Below are positions 1 to 9,687 of a stretch of 64,000 nucleotides of DNA, piece by piece. Source of the stretch: Pseudovibrio ascidiaceicola (GTDB lineage Bacteria > Pseudomonadota > Alphaproteobacteria > Rhizobiales > Stappiaceae); assembly GCF_900114245.1 (NCBI RefSeq), contig NZ_FOSK01000005.1, forward strand, positions 62,001-126,000, read 5' to 3'. Position numbers and translations under genes: made by a program. The first letter of the stretch is position 1, and every line of letters starts with the position of its first letter. Under the pieces are notes generated by a model, which was not told where the DNA came from, ran no database searches, and saw nothing but the letters and a program-made list of their open reading frames with translations.

Positions 1-605
1 TCAAAGGTGCTCAGTTCATGGTGGATCTCTATCAGGATGGTCTTGCGCCAAAAGACAGCCTGAACTGGGGCTTCAACGAGATCGTGGCAGGCTTCTACTC
101 CGGCACATGTGCGATGCTTGATCAGGATCCGGATGCGCTTATCGGTATTTCGCAACGCATGGACCCGAATGATTTTGGTGTAACCACCATGCCAAAAGGT
201 CCAAACGGCAAGGCCTACCCAACCATCGGGTATGCGGGCTGGTCCATGTTTGCTGACAGCGAAGACAAAGACGCCTCCTGGAAACTGATTGCGAAGCTTC
301 AAAGCCGCGATGCAAACTTGGAGTGGTCCAAGCGCGTAGGAACTCTGCCTATCTACAAAGATGCAGAAAGTGATCCGCACTACAACACACCACAATTTGC
401 TGGCTGGTTTGAAGAGCTGTCCGATCCGGACGTCCACCCGCTGACAATGCCAACCCACTTGGAAGAGTTCGCGTTCTTCAAAGATTCCATCTCCATCCGC
501 ACCAGTCAGGAAGCCCTGCTGGGTCGCAAGTCTGCGGAAGAGTTGGGCAAGGAGTGGGGAGATTACCTCACCACAGCACAGAAAAAGTGGCTGGCTAAAC
601 AGTGA
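1..605 (+). CDS. Sugar ABC transporter substrate-binding protein, C-terminal part
   Basis: The open frame runs in from the left edge (reading from base 3), so only the last ~200 residues are present. The sequence resembles the C-terminal lobe of CUT1-type binding proteins, which capture a sugar in the periplasm and deliver it to the membrane permeases. It ends in a Lys-rich tail (KKWLAKQ). The stop codon overlaps the ATG of the first permease (TGATG), so the genes are translationally coupled. The family call rests mainly on the position directly before two MalF/MalG-type permeases and a MalK-type ATPase. The substrate cannot be read from the sequence. Confidence 0.85.
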   Translation, partial: KGAQFMVDLYQDGLAPKDSLNWGFNEIVAGFYSGTCAMLDQDPDALIGISQRMDPNDFGVTTMPKGPNGKAYPTIGYAGWSMFADSEDKDASWKLIAKLQSRDANLEWSKRVGTLPIYKDAESDPHYNTPQFAGWFEELSDPDVHPLTMPTHLEEFAFFKDSISIRTSQEALLGRKSAEELGKEWGDYLTTAQKKWLAKQ

Positions 606-1543
606 TGACAGCTGCCACAGACCTTGGAACACACCCTGCCAGTCGGCAGGGTGTGGCCTCCCGCAGATTCCTATCCCGATTTGAGCCTTACTTTTACGCC
701 TCTCCAGCCATTGTATTGCTGGTGACGGTGATGATGGTGCCGCTGGTTGTTGGCCTGACTTACACGGTCAGAGACATCCGCATCCTCAACCCGTTCAGCG
801 GTGGTTATGTGGGCTTTGCGCATTTTGAGGCGATCTGGCACGACCAGAACTTTCACAATGCCCTTTACAATACCTTCTGGTGGACAGTCACCTCACTGTT
901 CTTTCAGTTCTTTCTGGGTTTAATGCTGGCTCTGCTGCTCAACCGTACGTTTCCGGGACGGCGCATCATCCAGTCGCTTGTTTTTCTGCCATGGGCGGTG
1001 CCTGCGTTCCTGTCTGGCCTCAACTGGGCGTGGATGTTCAATCCAGTCATCAGCCCCCTGCCCCAATGGCTGTTTGCGCTCGGTATCCTGAGCGAGCCGA
1101 CCAACATTCTGTCGGACCCTGACCTCGCCATGTGGGGACCAATCGTCGCCAACATCTGGTTCGGCATTCCGTTTTTTGCCATCACCTTGCTGGCTGCGCT
1201 TCAATCCATTCCGGGTGAGATTTATGAGGCTGCCTCCATTGATGGGGCAAGCCGCAGGCAGCAATTTGTCAGCATCACGCTGCCGTTTCTAGCGCCAACC
1301 ATCGCGATTACGCTGATGCTGCGCACCATCTGGATCGCCAACTTTGCGGATCTCATTATCGTCATGACCAATGGCGGACCGGCAGATTCAACCCAGATCG
1401 TGTCCAGTTACATCTTCACGCAGGCCTTCCGCCGTCTGGACTTTGGCTACGCCTCCGCAATTGCGGCTGTGCTGCTGGTTCTGTTGATGGCTTATGCGGT
1501 CTCCATCATCTTCATCAGACGCAGTCTGCTGCGCGAAACCTGA
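605..1543 (+). CDS. Carbohydrate ABC transporter permease, MalF/UgpA type
   Basis: This is an inner-membrane permease subunit of a CUT1 importer. It has several hydrophobic helices, the first starting near residue 30. The conserved cytoplasmic EAA loop (EAASIDGASRRQQF) lies around residues 205-220 and docks on the ATPase. At 312 aa it has the usual family length. I chose the ATG at 605, which overlaps the upstream stop; a GTG at 602 is the alternative. It is the second gene of a four-gene import operon. Confidence 0.92.
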   Translation: MTAATDLGTHPASRQGVASRRFLSRFEPYFYASPAIVLLVTVMMVPLVVGLTYTVRDIRILNPFSGGYVGFAHFEAIWHDQNFHNALYNTFWWTVTSLFFQFFLGLMLALLLNRTFPGRRIIQSLVFLPWAVPAFLSGLNWAWMFNPVISPLPQWLFALGILSEPTNILSDPDLAMWGPIVANIWFGIPFFAITLLAALQSIPGEIYEAASIDGASRRQQFVSITLPFLAPTIAITLMLRTIWIANFADLIIVMTNGGPADSTQIVSSYIFTQAFRRLDFGYASAIAAVLLVLLMAYAVSIIFIRRSLLRET

Positions 1544-1552
1544 GGCTCTGTC

Positions 1553-2404
1553 ATGGCATACTATGCAAAATCAAAGGGCCAGCGGGTGGCGGACTGGAGT
1601 GTTCATTACAGCCTGCTCGCCTGTTATCTGTTCTTTGCGCTGTTTCCGCTCTTCTGGCTGTTCAAGGTTGCGGTGACACCGACCAAACTGCTCTACTCTG
1701 AAGGTATCCGTATGTGGCCCTCGGAAATGACGTGGGCCAACTTCTCGCAGGTGATGACAGATACGGACTTTCCGCAGTTCTTCATCAACTCGGCCATCGT
1801 GTCAGGTTCAACGGCTGTCATTTCCACATTGATTGCAGCAGCGGCGGGCTATTCGTTTTCGCGGTTTCACTACCGGGGCAAGGCGGTCATCATCGTGTTG
1901 ATGCTGATCACCCAAATGTTCCCACTGGTCATGCTGATTGCGCCGATCTTCCGCATCCTCACGCCGCTGGGGCTGACGGACAGTCTGCTCGGCCTTGTGG
2001 TGGTCTACACGGCCTTCAACGTTCCGTTCGCGACGTTTTTAATGCAGTCGTTTTTTGATGGCATTCCCAAAGACCTTGAAGAAGCAGCCATGATTGACGG
2101 TAACACCCGCTTTGGGGCACTGGTGAAGATTATCTTCCCGCTCACCTTGCCGGGCATTGCAGCCACGCTTGGCTTTGTCTTTACCGCAGCGTGGAGCGAG
2201 CTGCTCTTTGCGCTGATGCTGGTCAGCAGTCCAGATGCAGTCACCTTCCCGGTTGGCTTGCTCACGTTCGTCTCCAAATTCTCTGTCGATTTTGGGCAGA
2301 TGATGGCAGCGGGCTTCCTGGCTCTCATTCCAGCAGCAATCTTCTTCTTCCTCATCCAGCGTTATCTGGTGCAGGGTCTTACCGCCGGTGCGGTCAAAGG
2401 ATAA
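1553..2404 (+). CDS. Carbohydrate ABC transporter permease, MalG/UgpE type
   Basis: This is the second permease of the same CUT1 importer, 283 aa, starting 9 bases after the first. The EAA loop (EEAAMIDGNTRFGALVKI) is near residues 175-192, followed by the usual two final helices. MalG-type subunits pair with a MalF-type partner to form the translocation path. It belongs to one transcription unit with the genes on both sides. Confidence 0.92.
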   Translation: MAYYAKSKGQRVADWSVHYSLLACYLFFALFPLFWLFKVAVTPTKLLYSEGIRMWPSEMTWANFSQVMTDTDFPQFFINSAIVSGSTAVISTLIAAAAGYSFSRFHYRGKAVIIVLMLITQMFPLVMLIAPIFRILTPLGLTDSLLGLVVVYTAFNVPFATFLMQSFFDGIPKDLEEAAMIDGNTRFGALVKIIFPLTLPGIAATLGFVFTAAWSELLFALMLVSSPDAVTFPVGLLTFVSKFSVDFGQMMAAGFLALIPAAIFFFLIQRYLVQGLTAGAVKG

Positions 2405-2415
2405 CGAGGTACCCT

Positions 2416-3501
2416 ATGGCTTCTATTCAAATCACCGAGGCAACCAAATCCTACGGAAACACCGCTGTTTTGCACGGGATCGACCTGAACATTCAGGATG
2501 GTGAGTTCATTGTGCTGGTTGGCCCGTCCGGCTGCGGCAAGTCCACCTTGCTGCGCATGATTGCGGGGCTGGAGGAAGTGACATCCGGCTCGATTTCAAT
2601 CAACGAGCGGATCATCAATGATTTGCCACCACGCGATCGGGACATCGCCATGGTGTTCCAGTCCTATGCGCTTTATCCACATATGAGCGTGGAGGAGAAC
2701 ATCAGCTACGCGATGACCCTTCGCAAATCGCCAAAGGAGAAGATCGCAAGTGCCGTGAACGGGGTCTCCAACATCCTCGGCCTGAATGGCCTGTTGGAAC
2801 GTCGCCCGAAAGCACTTTCTGGTGGTCAGCGACAGCGTGTTGCTATGGGCCGAGCGATTGTGCGTGACCCGCAGGCATTTTTGTTTGATGAGCCGCTCTC
2901 CAATCTGGATGCGCGCCTTCGTGAGCAGATGCGCTCGGAAATCCGCAAGCTGCACCGCAAGCTCAATGCGACGTCTATTTACGTGACCCATGATCAGATT
3001 GAAGCCATGACAATGGCCGACAGAATCGTTGCGATGCATGATGGATATATTCAGCAAGTTGGTACGCCGCTGGAAATCTACGACAAGCCAGCCAACGTTT
3101 TTGTGGCTTCCTTCATCGGTTCTCCAGCTATGAACTTTATCAGGGGCACAGCGTCGGCGTCTGGCGAGGGGTATCACCTTCAAACAGATCAAGGACACCA
3201 GATTATTTTGCCCAAAAGCTTGGATTTGAAGGACCGGATGGACGTTATTCTGGGTGTGAGACCGGAGCATCTGATGATCGTGGAGGAAGGTCCGGCAAGT
3301 CTCCCGGCAACTGTGGATCTTATTGAACCCATGGGTCTTTCCACGCTGGTTCATGTGCGTGTTGGGCAAGACAGCCTTAAAATCTTCACACTCGACCGGC
3401 CTGACATTGCTGAAGGCACGCAGGTTCATGTGTCTTACATTAAAGAAAAGCTGCATATGTTTGATGCTCGGACGGAAATGCGGCTGGAGTCTCCTGTATA
3501 A
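2416..3501 (+). CDS. Sugar ABC transporter ATP-binding protein, MalK/UgpC type
   Basis: This is the ATPase that powers the CUT1 importer, 361 aa. Walker A is GPSGCGKST (about 36-44), the signature is LSGGQRQRVAMGRA (from about 134), and Walker B is FLFDEPLSNLDA (about 155-166), followed by the switch THD. The C-terminal third is the MalK-type regulatory OB-fold region (GVRPEHL motif). The start is the ATG after GAGGTACCCT; a longer open frame upstream overlaps the permease and was not used. The gene ends the operon, and a rho-independent terminator follows. Confidence 0.93.
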   Translation: MASIQITEATKSYGNTAVLHGIDLNIQDGEFIVLVGPSGCGKSTLLRMIAGLEEVTSGSISINERIINDLPPRDRDIAMVFQSYALYPHMSVEENISYAMTLRKSPKEKIASAVNGVSNILGLNGLLERRPKALSGGQRQRVAMGRAIVRDPQAFLFDEPLSNLDARLREQMRSEIRKLHRKLNATSIYVTHDQIEAMTMADRIVAMHDGYIQQVGTPLEIYDKPANVFVASFIGSPAMNFIRGTASASGEGYHLQTDQGHQIILPKSLDLKDRMDVILGVRPEHLMIVEEGPASLPATVDLIEPMGLSTLVHVRVGQDSLKIFTLDRPDIAEGTQVHVSYIKEKLHMFDARTEMRLESPV

Positions 3502-3514
3502 GTTCCCCTGAACT

Positions 3515-3544
3515 GGTTCGTTGTTGCGGCAACGAACCGTTTTT
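3515..3544 (+). terminator. Rho-independent terminator after the CUT1 operon
   Basis: A perfect 9-bp stem, GGTTCGTTG / CAACGAACC (3515-3523 and 3530-3538), has a 6-base loop and is followed by GTTTTT. It lies 13 bases after the ATPase stop and separates the transporter from the next dehydrogenase gene. Confidence 0.85.
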
Positions 3545-3633
3545 CTGGACTCAGGGTTTCCACGTTCTTCTGGGGCAACCTAAACTGGTATAAATACTGC
3601 CTGATATATGTACCGCAGAAGGAATTCCTCTGA

Positions 3634-4695
3634 ATGCCCTCGATCAGTCTGGCCGTCGTTGGTTTGGGAATGGCCGCAAAACCACATCTGGAAGCGCTTG
3701 ACCTGCTGAGAAATCACGTGGAAGTCGCAGGCCTTTATACTCGAACAAAAGCCAAGGCAGAGGCTGTCTCTAAGCAATACGGCTGGCCGTGCTTTGACAG
3801 CCCCGAGCAGATTGCCAGTGATCCGGAGATTGATGCTGTCCTGCTGCTGACCCCGCCGGATCAACGACATGATCTGATTGAGTTGTTTTCCGGTGCAGGC
3901 AAGCACATCCTGACAGAAAAGCCGTTAGAACGAACCTATGATGCAGCGGCTGAGCTGGTGGAACTCTGCGATTATGCAGGCGTGAAATATGGCGTGGTAT
4001 TCCAACACAGGTTTCGCGAGGGTGCAAAGCAGCTGAGGACATTGCTTTCTGAAGGGGCCTTGGGCGATATTCACCTGGTGCGGGCGAACATCCCATGGTG
4101 GCGAGATCAGGTCTATTATGATCAGGCAGGCCGTGGAACATATGCGCGGGACGGTGGAGGCGTGTTGATCACGCAGGCTATTCATGTGCTGGACCTGATG
4201 CTGAGCCTGACCGGCCCGGCAAAATCCGTGCAAGCCATGTGTGCAACGACTACAGCGCATAAGATGGAAGCCGAAGATTTCGCGACTGCTGGCATTGAGT
4301 TTTATAGCGGGGCTGTCGGGTCCATCATGGCAACAACGGCAACCTATCCGGATACAAAAGAAACGCTGGTGCTGGATGGGTCAAAAGCATCTGCACATCT
4401 GGAAGGCAGCAAGCTCACGGTGACTTATCGTGACGGTTCCATCGATGTGTTTGGTGAGCGCAGCGGGACGAAGGACGGGACAGGCGGCGGCGCTAATCCC
4501 ATGGCGTTTCCATGCGACTGGCACCGGGATCTCATTGACGACTTTGCCCTCAGTATCATTGAGCACCGCGACCCGAAAGTTACCGGCCATGACGCGCTGA
4601 TGGTGCATGCTCTGATTGAAGCGATTGAGAACTCTTCGCACACCGGATCAAAGGTTGATGTACGTGAGGCAGAGTTGTCGAAGGCCTATATATAA
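3634..4695 (+). CDS. Gfo/Idh/MocA family NAD(P)-dependent oxidoreductase
   Basis: 353-aa dehydrogenase. The N-terminal Rossmann fold starts with AVVGLGMAAKPH, and the conserved EKPLERT motif near residue 95 supplies the family's catalytic Lys. The C-terminal half is the mixed alpha/beta domain that binds a sugar or inositol substrate. An AAGGAATT ribosome site precedes the ATG. Enzymes of this family oxidise sugar hydroxyls, often for compounds imported by the adjacent ABC system. A terminator separates the two, but co-regulation is plausible. The substrate is not identifiable. Confidence 0.9.
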   Translation: MPSISLAVVGLGMAAKPHLEALDLLRNHVEVAGLYTRTKAKAEAVSKQYGWPCFDSPEQIASDPEIDAVLLLTPPDQRHDLIELFSGAGKHILTEKPLERTYDAAAELVELCDYAGVKYGVVFQHRFREGAKQLRTLLSEGALGDIHLVRANIPWWRDQVYYDQAGRGTYARDGGGVLITQAIHVLDLMLSLTGPAKSVQAMCATTTAHKMEAEDFATAGIEFYSGAVGSIMATTATYPDTKETLVLDGSKASAHLEGSKLTVTYRDGSIDVFGERSGTKDGTGGGANPMAFPCDWHRDLIDDFALSIIEHRDPKVTGHDALMVHALIEAIENSSHTGSKVDVREAELSKAYI

Positions 4696-4723
4696 CGGTT
4701 GGAAAGCGGCTTTAAGCCCTGCA

Positions 4724-4766
4724 GATAAAAAATGAGCAGGAGGCCGGACGAGGGCTCTCCTGCTCG
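4724..4766 (-). terminator. Rho-independent terminator for the minus-strand CUT2 operon
   Basis: A 9-bp perfect stem, GAGCAGGAG / CTCCTGCTC (4734-4742 and 4757-4765), is followed on the minus strand by ATTTTTTA. It sits 54 bases after the stop of the last gene of the minus-strand operon. Confidence 0.8.
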
Positions 4767-4819
4767 GGTATTAGGCATAATCCGTGGGAGGTTTTAGCCT
4801 AAATTCTTTCGCGGTTTGA

Positions 4820-5833
4820 TCAGACCTTGGCCCGCTTGCGCTGGCGGTACTGATCGGCAACCACTGCAGCTACAATGATACCACCTTTCACGATGTCCTG
4901 GATGTAAGCATCAATACCAAGGAACGTGAAACCACTCATCATTGTACCCAGAATAATGGTTCCGATAACGGTGCCTGTGATGCGGCCAACGCCGCCTGCA
5001 AGGCTTGTTCCGCCAATAACAGCTGCAGCGATGGCGTCAAGCTCATATGCAAGGCCCATACCGGCCTGTCCACTGCCAGCTCGCGCCGCGGCAACTACAC
5101 CGCCCAAACCAGCAAGCAAACCTGCAAGGGTGTACACTTTGATCAGGTGACGACCAACGTTGATACCGGAGACCTTTGCTGCCTGAACATTTGCACCAGT
5201 TGCATAGGTGAACTTGCCGTAGCGGGTGAAGCGCAGGGCTATGTGGAAGATAAACGCGGCCATCAGGAAGATGATCACTGGAATGGTGCCGGAACCGAGC
5301 CACATGTATTCTTCAGAAAGCAGGCTGATTGGCTGACCCTTGGTGTAGTAACGCGCCAGACCACGTGCTGTTACCATCATGCCGAGAGTTGCAATAAACG
5401 GAGGGATGGCCGTGTAGGCTATCAACGACCCGTTTATGAACCCGGCTAAGGCCCCGACGGCGATACCAGCCAATACTGGTACGAGGAACGGCATGTCCGT
5501 GAACATCGGGAACACGGCGCGCGTATAGTCAGAGGTTTGTGCAAAACTGGCGGCCACCATGGCCGAGAGCGCGAGCACCGAGCCTGAAGACAGGTCAATA
5601 CCGCCGGTGATGATAACCTGTGTCACGCCAATGGCGAGAAGGCCGATAATGGAGACCTGCAAAACCATGATCAGCAGGCGCTGTGGGTTAAACAGGAAGG
5701 TATCACCCTTCACAATCCAGCCCAGGACTTCAAAAAAGACTGCAATGCCGATCAGTACGAGGAAGATGTTGGCCTCAACCGGCAGTTTTCTAGCTGGAGC
5801 GTTCGTCTCAGCTACATCAGTTGCATTTGCCAT
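4820..5833 (-). CDS. CUT2 sugar ABC transporter permease, RbsC type
   Basis: 337-aa multi-spanning permease of the ribose/inositol/xylose class. It contains the Gly-rich segments typical of BPD_transp_2 proteins, such as GGIDLSSGSVLALSAM near residue 75 and AVIGGTSLAGGVGRI in the C-terminal half. It is the last gene of the minus-strand run binding protein, ATPase, permease. The single permease gene fits the homodimeric CUT2 layout. Confidence 0.92.
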   Translation of the reverse strand: MANATDVAETNAPARKLPVEANIFLVLIGIAVFFEVLGWIVKGDTFLFNPQRLLIMVLQVSIIGLLAIGVTQVIITGGIDLSSGSVLALSAMVAASFAQTSDYTRAVFPMFTDMPFLVPVLAGIAVGALAGFINGSLIAYTAIPPFIATLGMMVTARGLARYYTKGQPISLLSEEYMWLGSGTIPVIIFLMAAFIFHIALRFTRYGKFTYATGANVQAAKVSGINVGRHLIKVYTLAGLLAGLGGVVAAARAGSGQAGMGLAYELDAIAAAVIGGTSLAGGVGRITGTVIGTIILGTMMSGFTFLGIDAYIQDIVKGGIIVAAVVADQYRQRKRAKV

Positions 5834-5891
5834 CTGGCAAGTCCTTTCAATCTCTGCGTCGGGCGCTTAAAGCTGCCGCGCATGAAAATTC

Positions 5892-7535
5892 TTAGTTAGA
5901 AGCAAGCCGCATAACGCTGACCTGATCTGCTTCAGCTCGATCCAGAATTCCGGTGACATGTCCTTCATGCATCACCATCACGCGGTCACTCATGCCCAGC
6001 ACCTCCGGCATCTCAGAGGAGATCATGAGAACAGCAACGCCCTCACCTGCCAGTTTGGTAATGAGCTTATGGATTTCTGCCTTGGCGCCCACGTCAATGC
6101 CGCGGGTTGGCTCATCCAGAATGAGGATGCGAGGTTTGGTCAGCAGCCAGCGACCGATCAGAACCTTCTGCTGGTTGCCCCCAGACAGGTTTTCGATACG
6201 CTCGTTCATACCCGGCGTTTTTACGCGAAGAGCATTGCTCATTTCCGTGCACAGCTTGGAGACAGCGCTTTCGGCCACAAACCCGGCTTTCACATGGTCC
6301 TGACTGAGCAGCGCGATCTGCATGTTCTCCTGAATGTCGAGCATCAGGAACAAACCGGTGTCCTTGCGGTCCTCGGTCAGAAGCGCCATGCCGTGACCCA
6401 TGGCCTCCGCTGGCGTTTTGATCTCAACTGTCTCGCCGAATACGGTGATGCTGCCACCCGTTGCCGGGGTCACGCCGTAGATGGTTTCTGCCACGTTGGT
6501 ACGACCTGAGCCCACCAGACCTGCAACACCGAGAATTTCACCTGCACGCAGCTCGAAGTTCACGTTCTCGAACACACCGTCCAGACACAGATCCTTCACG
6601 GAAAGGACCACATCACCGATTGGCACTTCCTCTTTCGGGAACATCTGGGTGATCTCGCGGCCCACCATCATGCGGATGAGCTGATCACTGTCCAAGTTGC
6701 TGGCCAGATCTGTGCCGATGTATTTGCCATCACGGAAGACGGAGACATCATCAGCAATCTCAAAGACCTCATCCATCTTATGAGTGATGTAGACGATGCC
6801 TTTTCCATCTGCCTTCAGGCTCGCGATGATCTGGAACAGATGCTCCACTTCGCGGTCTGTCAGAGCCGATGTTGGCTCGTCCATGATCAGCACATCAGAT
6901 TCATAGGAAATGGCTTTTGCAATCTCGACCATCTGCCGGTTGGCGATGGACAGGTCGCGTACTTCAGTTTCCGGATCCAGATTGATGTTCAGCCGGTCAA
7001 ACAGCCTCTTTGTGTTCTCACGCAGTGCTTTATGATCAACAAACCCGAGCTTTGTGAGCGGCTCTCTGCGGATCCAGATGTTTTCGGCGATTGTCATGAA
7101 CGGCATCAGGTTGAGTTCCTGATGGATCATGGCAACGCCCTGCTCCAGTGCATCCAGCGGCGTGGCCATTTGGACCTGTTTGCCACCCAGACGAACTTCT
7201 CCGCGGTCTGGTTGATAGATGCCTGCAATAATCTTCATCAGGGTGGACTTGCCCGCCCCGTTTTCTCCCATGAGGGCATGAACTGTGCCGGGTCGGATGC
7301 GCAGGTTCACATCATCCAGTGCAACAACACCGGGGAACTCCTTGCGCACACTATCGACTTCTAGCAGGTATTTTTGTTGGGCTGCGGCACCCTTATTCTC
7401 ACGTACCGCCTCTTGTGTGCTTAAACTCACAGTCCGTGAACTCCATTTTTCTGCTGGCAGTGTGAGGGGGCTTCCGGGTGCCTGGCCCGGAAGCTTGATC
7501 ACTTGGAGGCTGGGCGCGTTCTTCTCATGAGACAA
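5892..7535 (-). CDS. CUT2 sugar ABC transporter ATPase with two nucleotide-binding domains, RbsA type
   Basis: 547 aa with two tandem ATPase domains, as in RbsA/MglA. The first has [21 protein letters not shown] and [14 protein letters not shown]. The second has the family's degenerate P-loop GLVGSGRTN, then [14 protein letters not shown] and [15 protein letters not shown]. The first ATPase domain begins only near residue 57, so there is an unusually long, Pro/Ser-containing N-terminal tail. No good ribosome site was seen at the chosen ATG, and a downstream GTG or TTG start is possible. Confidence 0.9.
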   Translation of the reverse strand: MSHEKNAPSLQVIKLPGQAPGSPLTLPAEKWSSRTVSLSTQEAVRENKGAAAQQKYLLEVDSVRKEFPGVVALDDVNLRIRPGTVHALMGENGAGKSTLMKIIAGIYQPDRGEVRLGGKQVQMATPLDALEQGVAMIHQELNLMPFMTIAENIWIRREPLTKLGFVDHKALRENTKRLFDRLNINLDPETEVRDLSIANRQMVEIAKAISYESDVLIMDEPTSALTDREVEHLFQIIASLKADGKGIVYITHKMDEVFEIADDVSVFRDGKYIGTDLASNLDSDQLIRMMVGREITQMFPKEEVPIGDVVLSVKDLCLDGVFENVNFELRAGEILGVAGLVGSGRTNVAETIYGVTPATGGSITVFGETVEIKTPAEAMGHGMALLTEDRKDTGLFLMLDIQENMQIALLSQDHVKAGFVAESAVSKLCTEMSNALRVKTPGMNERIENLSGGNQQKVLIGRWLLTKPRILILDEPTRGIDVGAKAEIHKLITKLAGEGVAVLMISSEMPEVLGMSDRVMVMHEGHVTGILDRAEADQVSVMRLASN

Positions 7536-7600
7536 AAGCCGAGAGAAGGAAACGCGCGCCAGAGCAAGGCGAAAGGCTGCAAAGCCTTTCGCTCAACTGC

Positions 7601-8518
7601 TTACTTGTCGAGGAACTCGCCAAGGTTTTCTTTGTTTACCAGCTTGAATGGGATCCAAACGATGGTGTCTACTTTTTCACCACGAGCCAGCTTCAACGCA
7701 GCTTTAACAGAGCCTGCACCCTGGCCTTTTGCGTCCTGGAACACGGTTGCGAACAGCTGGCCGCGCTTCATGGAAGCCAGCGCATCTGGAGTAGCGTCAA
7801 CACCAGCAACTGCAATGTCGCTTGCAGCAATGCCAGCCTGCTTCATTGCGATCAGAGCGCCCAGAGCCATTTCGTCGTTGTTTGCAGCAACGGCATCAAT
7901 TTTAGTGCCGGAAACAATCCAGTTGTTCATCAGGTCAATTGCTTCAGAACGCTGGAAGTCAGCTGTCTGTTCTTCAACAACCGTGATGTCCGGATAGCTG
8001 CCAAGAACTTCTTTAACGCCCTGTGTACGGCCACGTGTGCCGTTGGACGCCAGTTCACCGAGCATGATAGCAACGTTACCCTTGCCACCCATCTGCTTGG
8101 CCAGTTCTTCCATCTGCAAACGACCAGCAACAACTTCATCAGAGCCCACGAACACAACCTTTTCAGGCAGTTCTTTGTCTTCTGGCTTACGGTTTACGTA
8201 AACAAGTGGGATACCGGCACTGTTGGCCAGTTTGGTGATGCGTGGTGTTGCAGATGTGTCAGCAGGGTTCACAATGATCGCATCAACGCCCTGTGCAACG
8301 AAGTTCTGTACCTGGTCGATCTGCTTACCGATGTCGCCGCGTGCGTCTTCAAACTGAATTTCAACGCCGCCTGCACTTGCAGCTTCGTCGCCCATCGCGT
8401 TGCGCAGGATGGTCAAGAAGTTGTCATCAAAATAAGCCATTGAAACGCCGATGTTCTCAGCCATGACGCTGGTTGTCATCATTGCCGATGCAGCTAGAGC
8501 CAATAGAGTACGTTTCAT
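7601..8518 (-). CDS. CUT2 periplasmic sugar-binding protein, RbsB type
   Basis: 305-aa periplasmic binding protein with a clear signal peptide (MKRTLLALAASAMMTTSVMA, cleavage after AMA/AE). The Peripla_BP_4 fold follows, including the DAIIVNPADTSATPRI and VAGVDATPDALA segments typical of ribose/allose/inositol binders. I moved the start to the ATG at 8518 because GGAGGAGGAAGT precedes it directly and the signal peptide begins there. It is the first transporter gene, 66 bases upstream of the ATPase. Confidence 0.93.
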   Translation of the reverse strand: MKRTLLALAASAMMTTSVMAENIGVSMAYFDDNFLTILRNAMGDEAASAGGVEIQFEDARGDIGKQIDQVQNFVAQGVDAIIVNPADTSATPRITKLANSAGIPLVYVNRKPEDKELPEKVVFVGSDEVVAGRLQMEELAKQMGGKGNVAIMLGELASNGTRGRTQGVKEVLGSYPDITVVEEQTADFQRSEAIDLMNNWIVSGTKIDAVAANNDEMALGALIAMKQAGIAASDIAVAGVDATPDALASMKRGQLFATVFQDAKGQGAGSVKAALKLARGEKVDTIVWIPFKLVNKENLGEFLDK

Positions 8519-8620
8519 TACTTCCTCCTCCGTGCCGAAAACTGGCACTTCTCCCAAGATTAGGTTGGCGCGGATCCCCATCTACGCCAATTTATTTAGC
8601 GAAATCAGTCGCCTGGATGA

Positions 8621-9457
8621 TCAGGCAGCGTTTGCTGCCTGCAGTTCTTTTTTCAGGAAATCAAAGCTTGCCTGCGTGGCGTCCACCACGTTTTCAAGGG
8701 CATGCACAACTGGAGAAAATGGCTCCAAAGACACGTGACCTGTGTACCCGTTGGCAAGCATGGTTTTGATTTGTGCGGCGTTGCCCAAACGGTCAGCTTC
8801 CCCCACCAACAGACGGTGATCGTCCAACATTTGCGCAATGGAAAGGTCTGGATCTTCCACACCGGAAATGTGCATGAGGCCTGTCTGGTCCGCGAAGAAC
8901 TCTGTTTCTTCTGCAAGGTGATGGTGGAATGTGTCATGCACCAGCTTGAACACACCCTCGCCGTTCACATCGCGGATTGCTGCAACAGCATCCGCCTTGC
9001 GGCGCAAAGAGCACTGCGGAAAGCCCAGAGGCTCCACGAGACCGGTGATCCCAGCAGTCTCCAGCAGTGGTTTAAGTTCTGTCAGAGATTGGCGCAGGTT
9101 TGCCGCTAGCTCATCATCGCTCTTGCCATAATCATGGTCGTTGACCGGGCACATGACGAGAGCCCTGGAGCCACACCGCTCAGCAAAGCCGATGAGTTCG
9201 TTTGCTTCAGCAAGGCGAACATCTGACCACTCGTTAAAACGCTGAAGGGCATTGATGCTGATGATTTCGACGTTATGCTTTTCAGCAAGTGCTTTGACGT
9301 CTTCTGCTGGTGTTTTCTGCTCAAACGGATTGCCAGCAATGTCATTGCGGATTTCTACGGCATTGATCTCCATGGAGGCAGCCATGCCAAAAAACGCGTC
9401 CAGCGTCATTTGAGGTGCAAGCATATGGTTCAACGCGAAGTTGATGTTTCCCGACAA
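8621..9457 (-). CDS. TIM-barrel sugar isomerase/epimerase, IolI-like
   Basis: 278 aa of the AP-endonuclease-2 TIM-barrel family, which includes 2-keto-myo-inositol isomerase and ketohexose epimerases. Likely metal ligands are the Glu of GLVEPLGFPQ, the Asp/His of LVHDTFHHH, the His of MHISGVED and the Glu of VSLEPFSP. It is the promoter-proximal gene of the minus-strand operon, so the imported sugar is probably isomerised by it. The pairing with a CUT2 importer suggests inositol or a rare hexose as substrate; this is inference. Confidence 0.85.
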   Translation of the reverse strand: MSGNINFALNHMLAPQMTLDAFFGMAASMEINAVEIRNDIAGNPFEQKTPAEDVKALAEKHNVEIISINALQRFNEWSDVRLAEANELIGFAERCGSRALVMCPVNDHDYGKSDDELAANLRQSLTELKPLLETAGITGLVEPLGFPQCSLRRKADAVAAIRDVNGEGVFKLVHDTFHHHLAEETEFFADQTGLMHISGVEDPDLSIAQMLDDHRLLVGEADRLGNAAQIKTMLANGYTGHVSLEPFSPVVHALENVVDATQASFDFLKKELQAANAA

Positions 9458-9687
9458 ACGACTTCTCCCAATGTCCGATGTATAAACATCAATTTGATCT
9501 GCTAAAGATCATATGTAAGTACTGGTACCTGTCAATTTAGAGTCTGAAATTACATGTAAAATCGGGATGAGAGAACGAATATTCCATCATTTCAATATTT
9601 TGGAAGGTTTGCTCCCGTGAAGTCAAAATGTGAATTCCGACGTCAAGATTGATCGTTTTGATGGCTTAACAATCAAAGGTGATATAT

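Noticed and set aside
2596..3456. 286-codon minus-strand frame opposite the ATPase
   Set aside because: Shadow of a MalK-type gene with all motifs intact.
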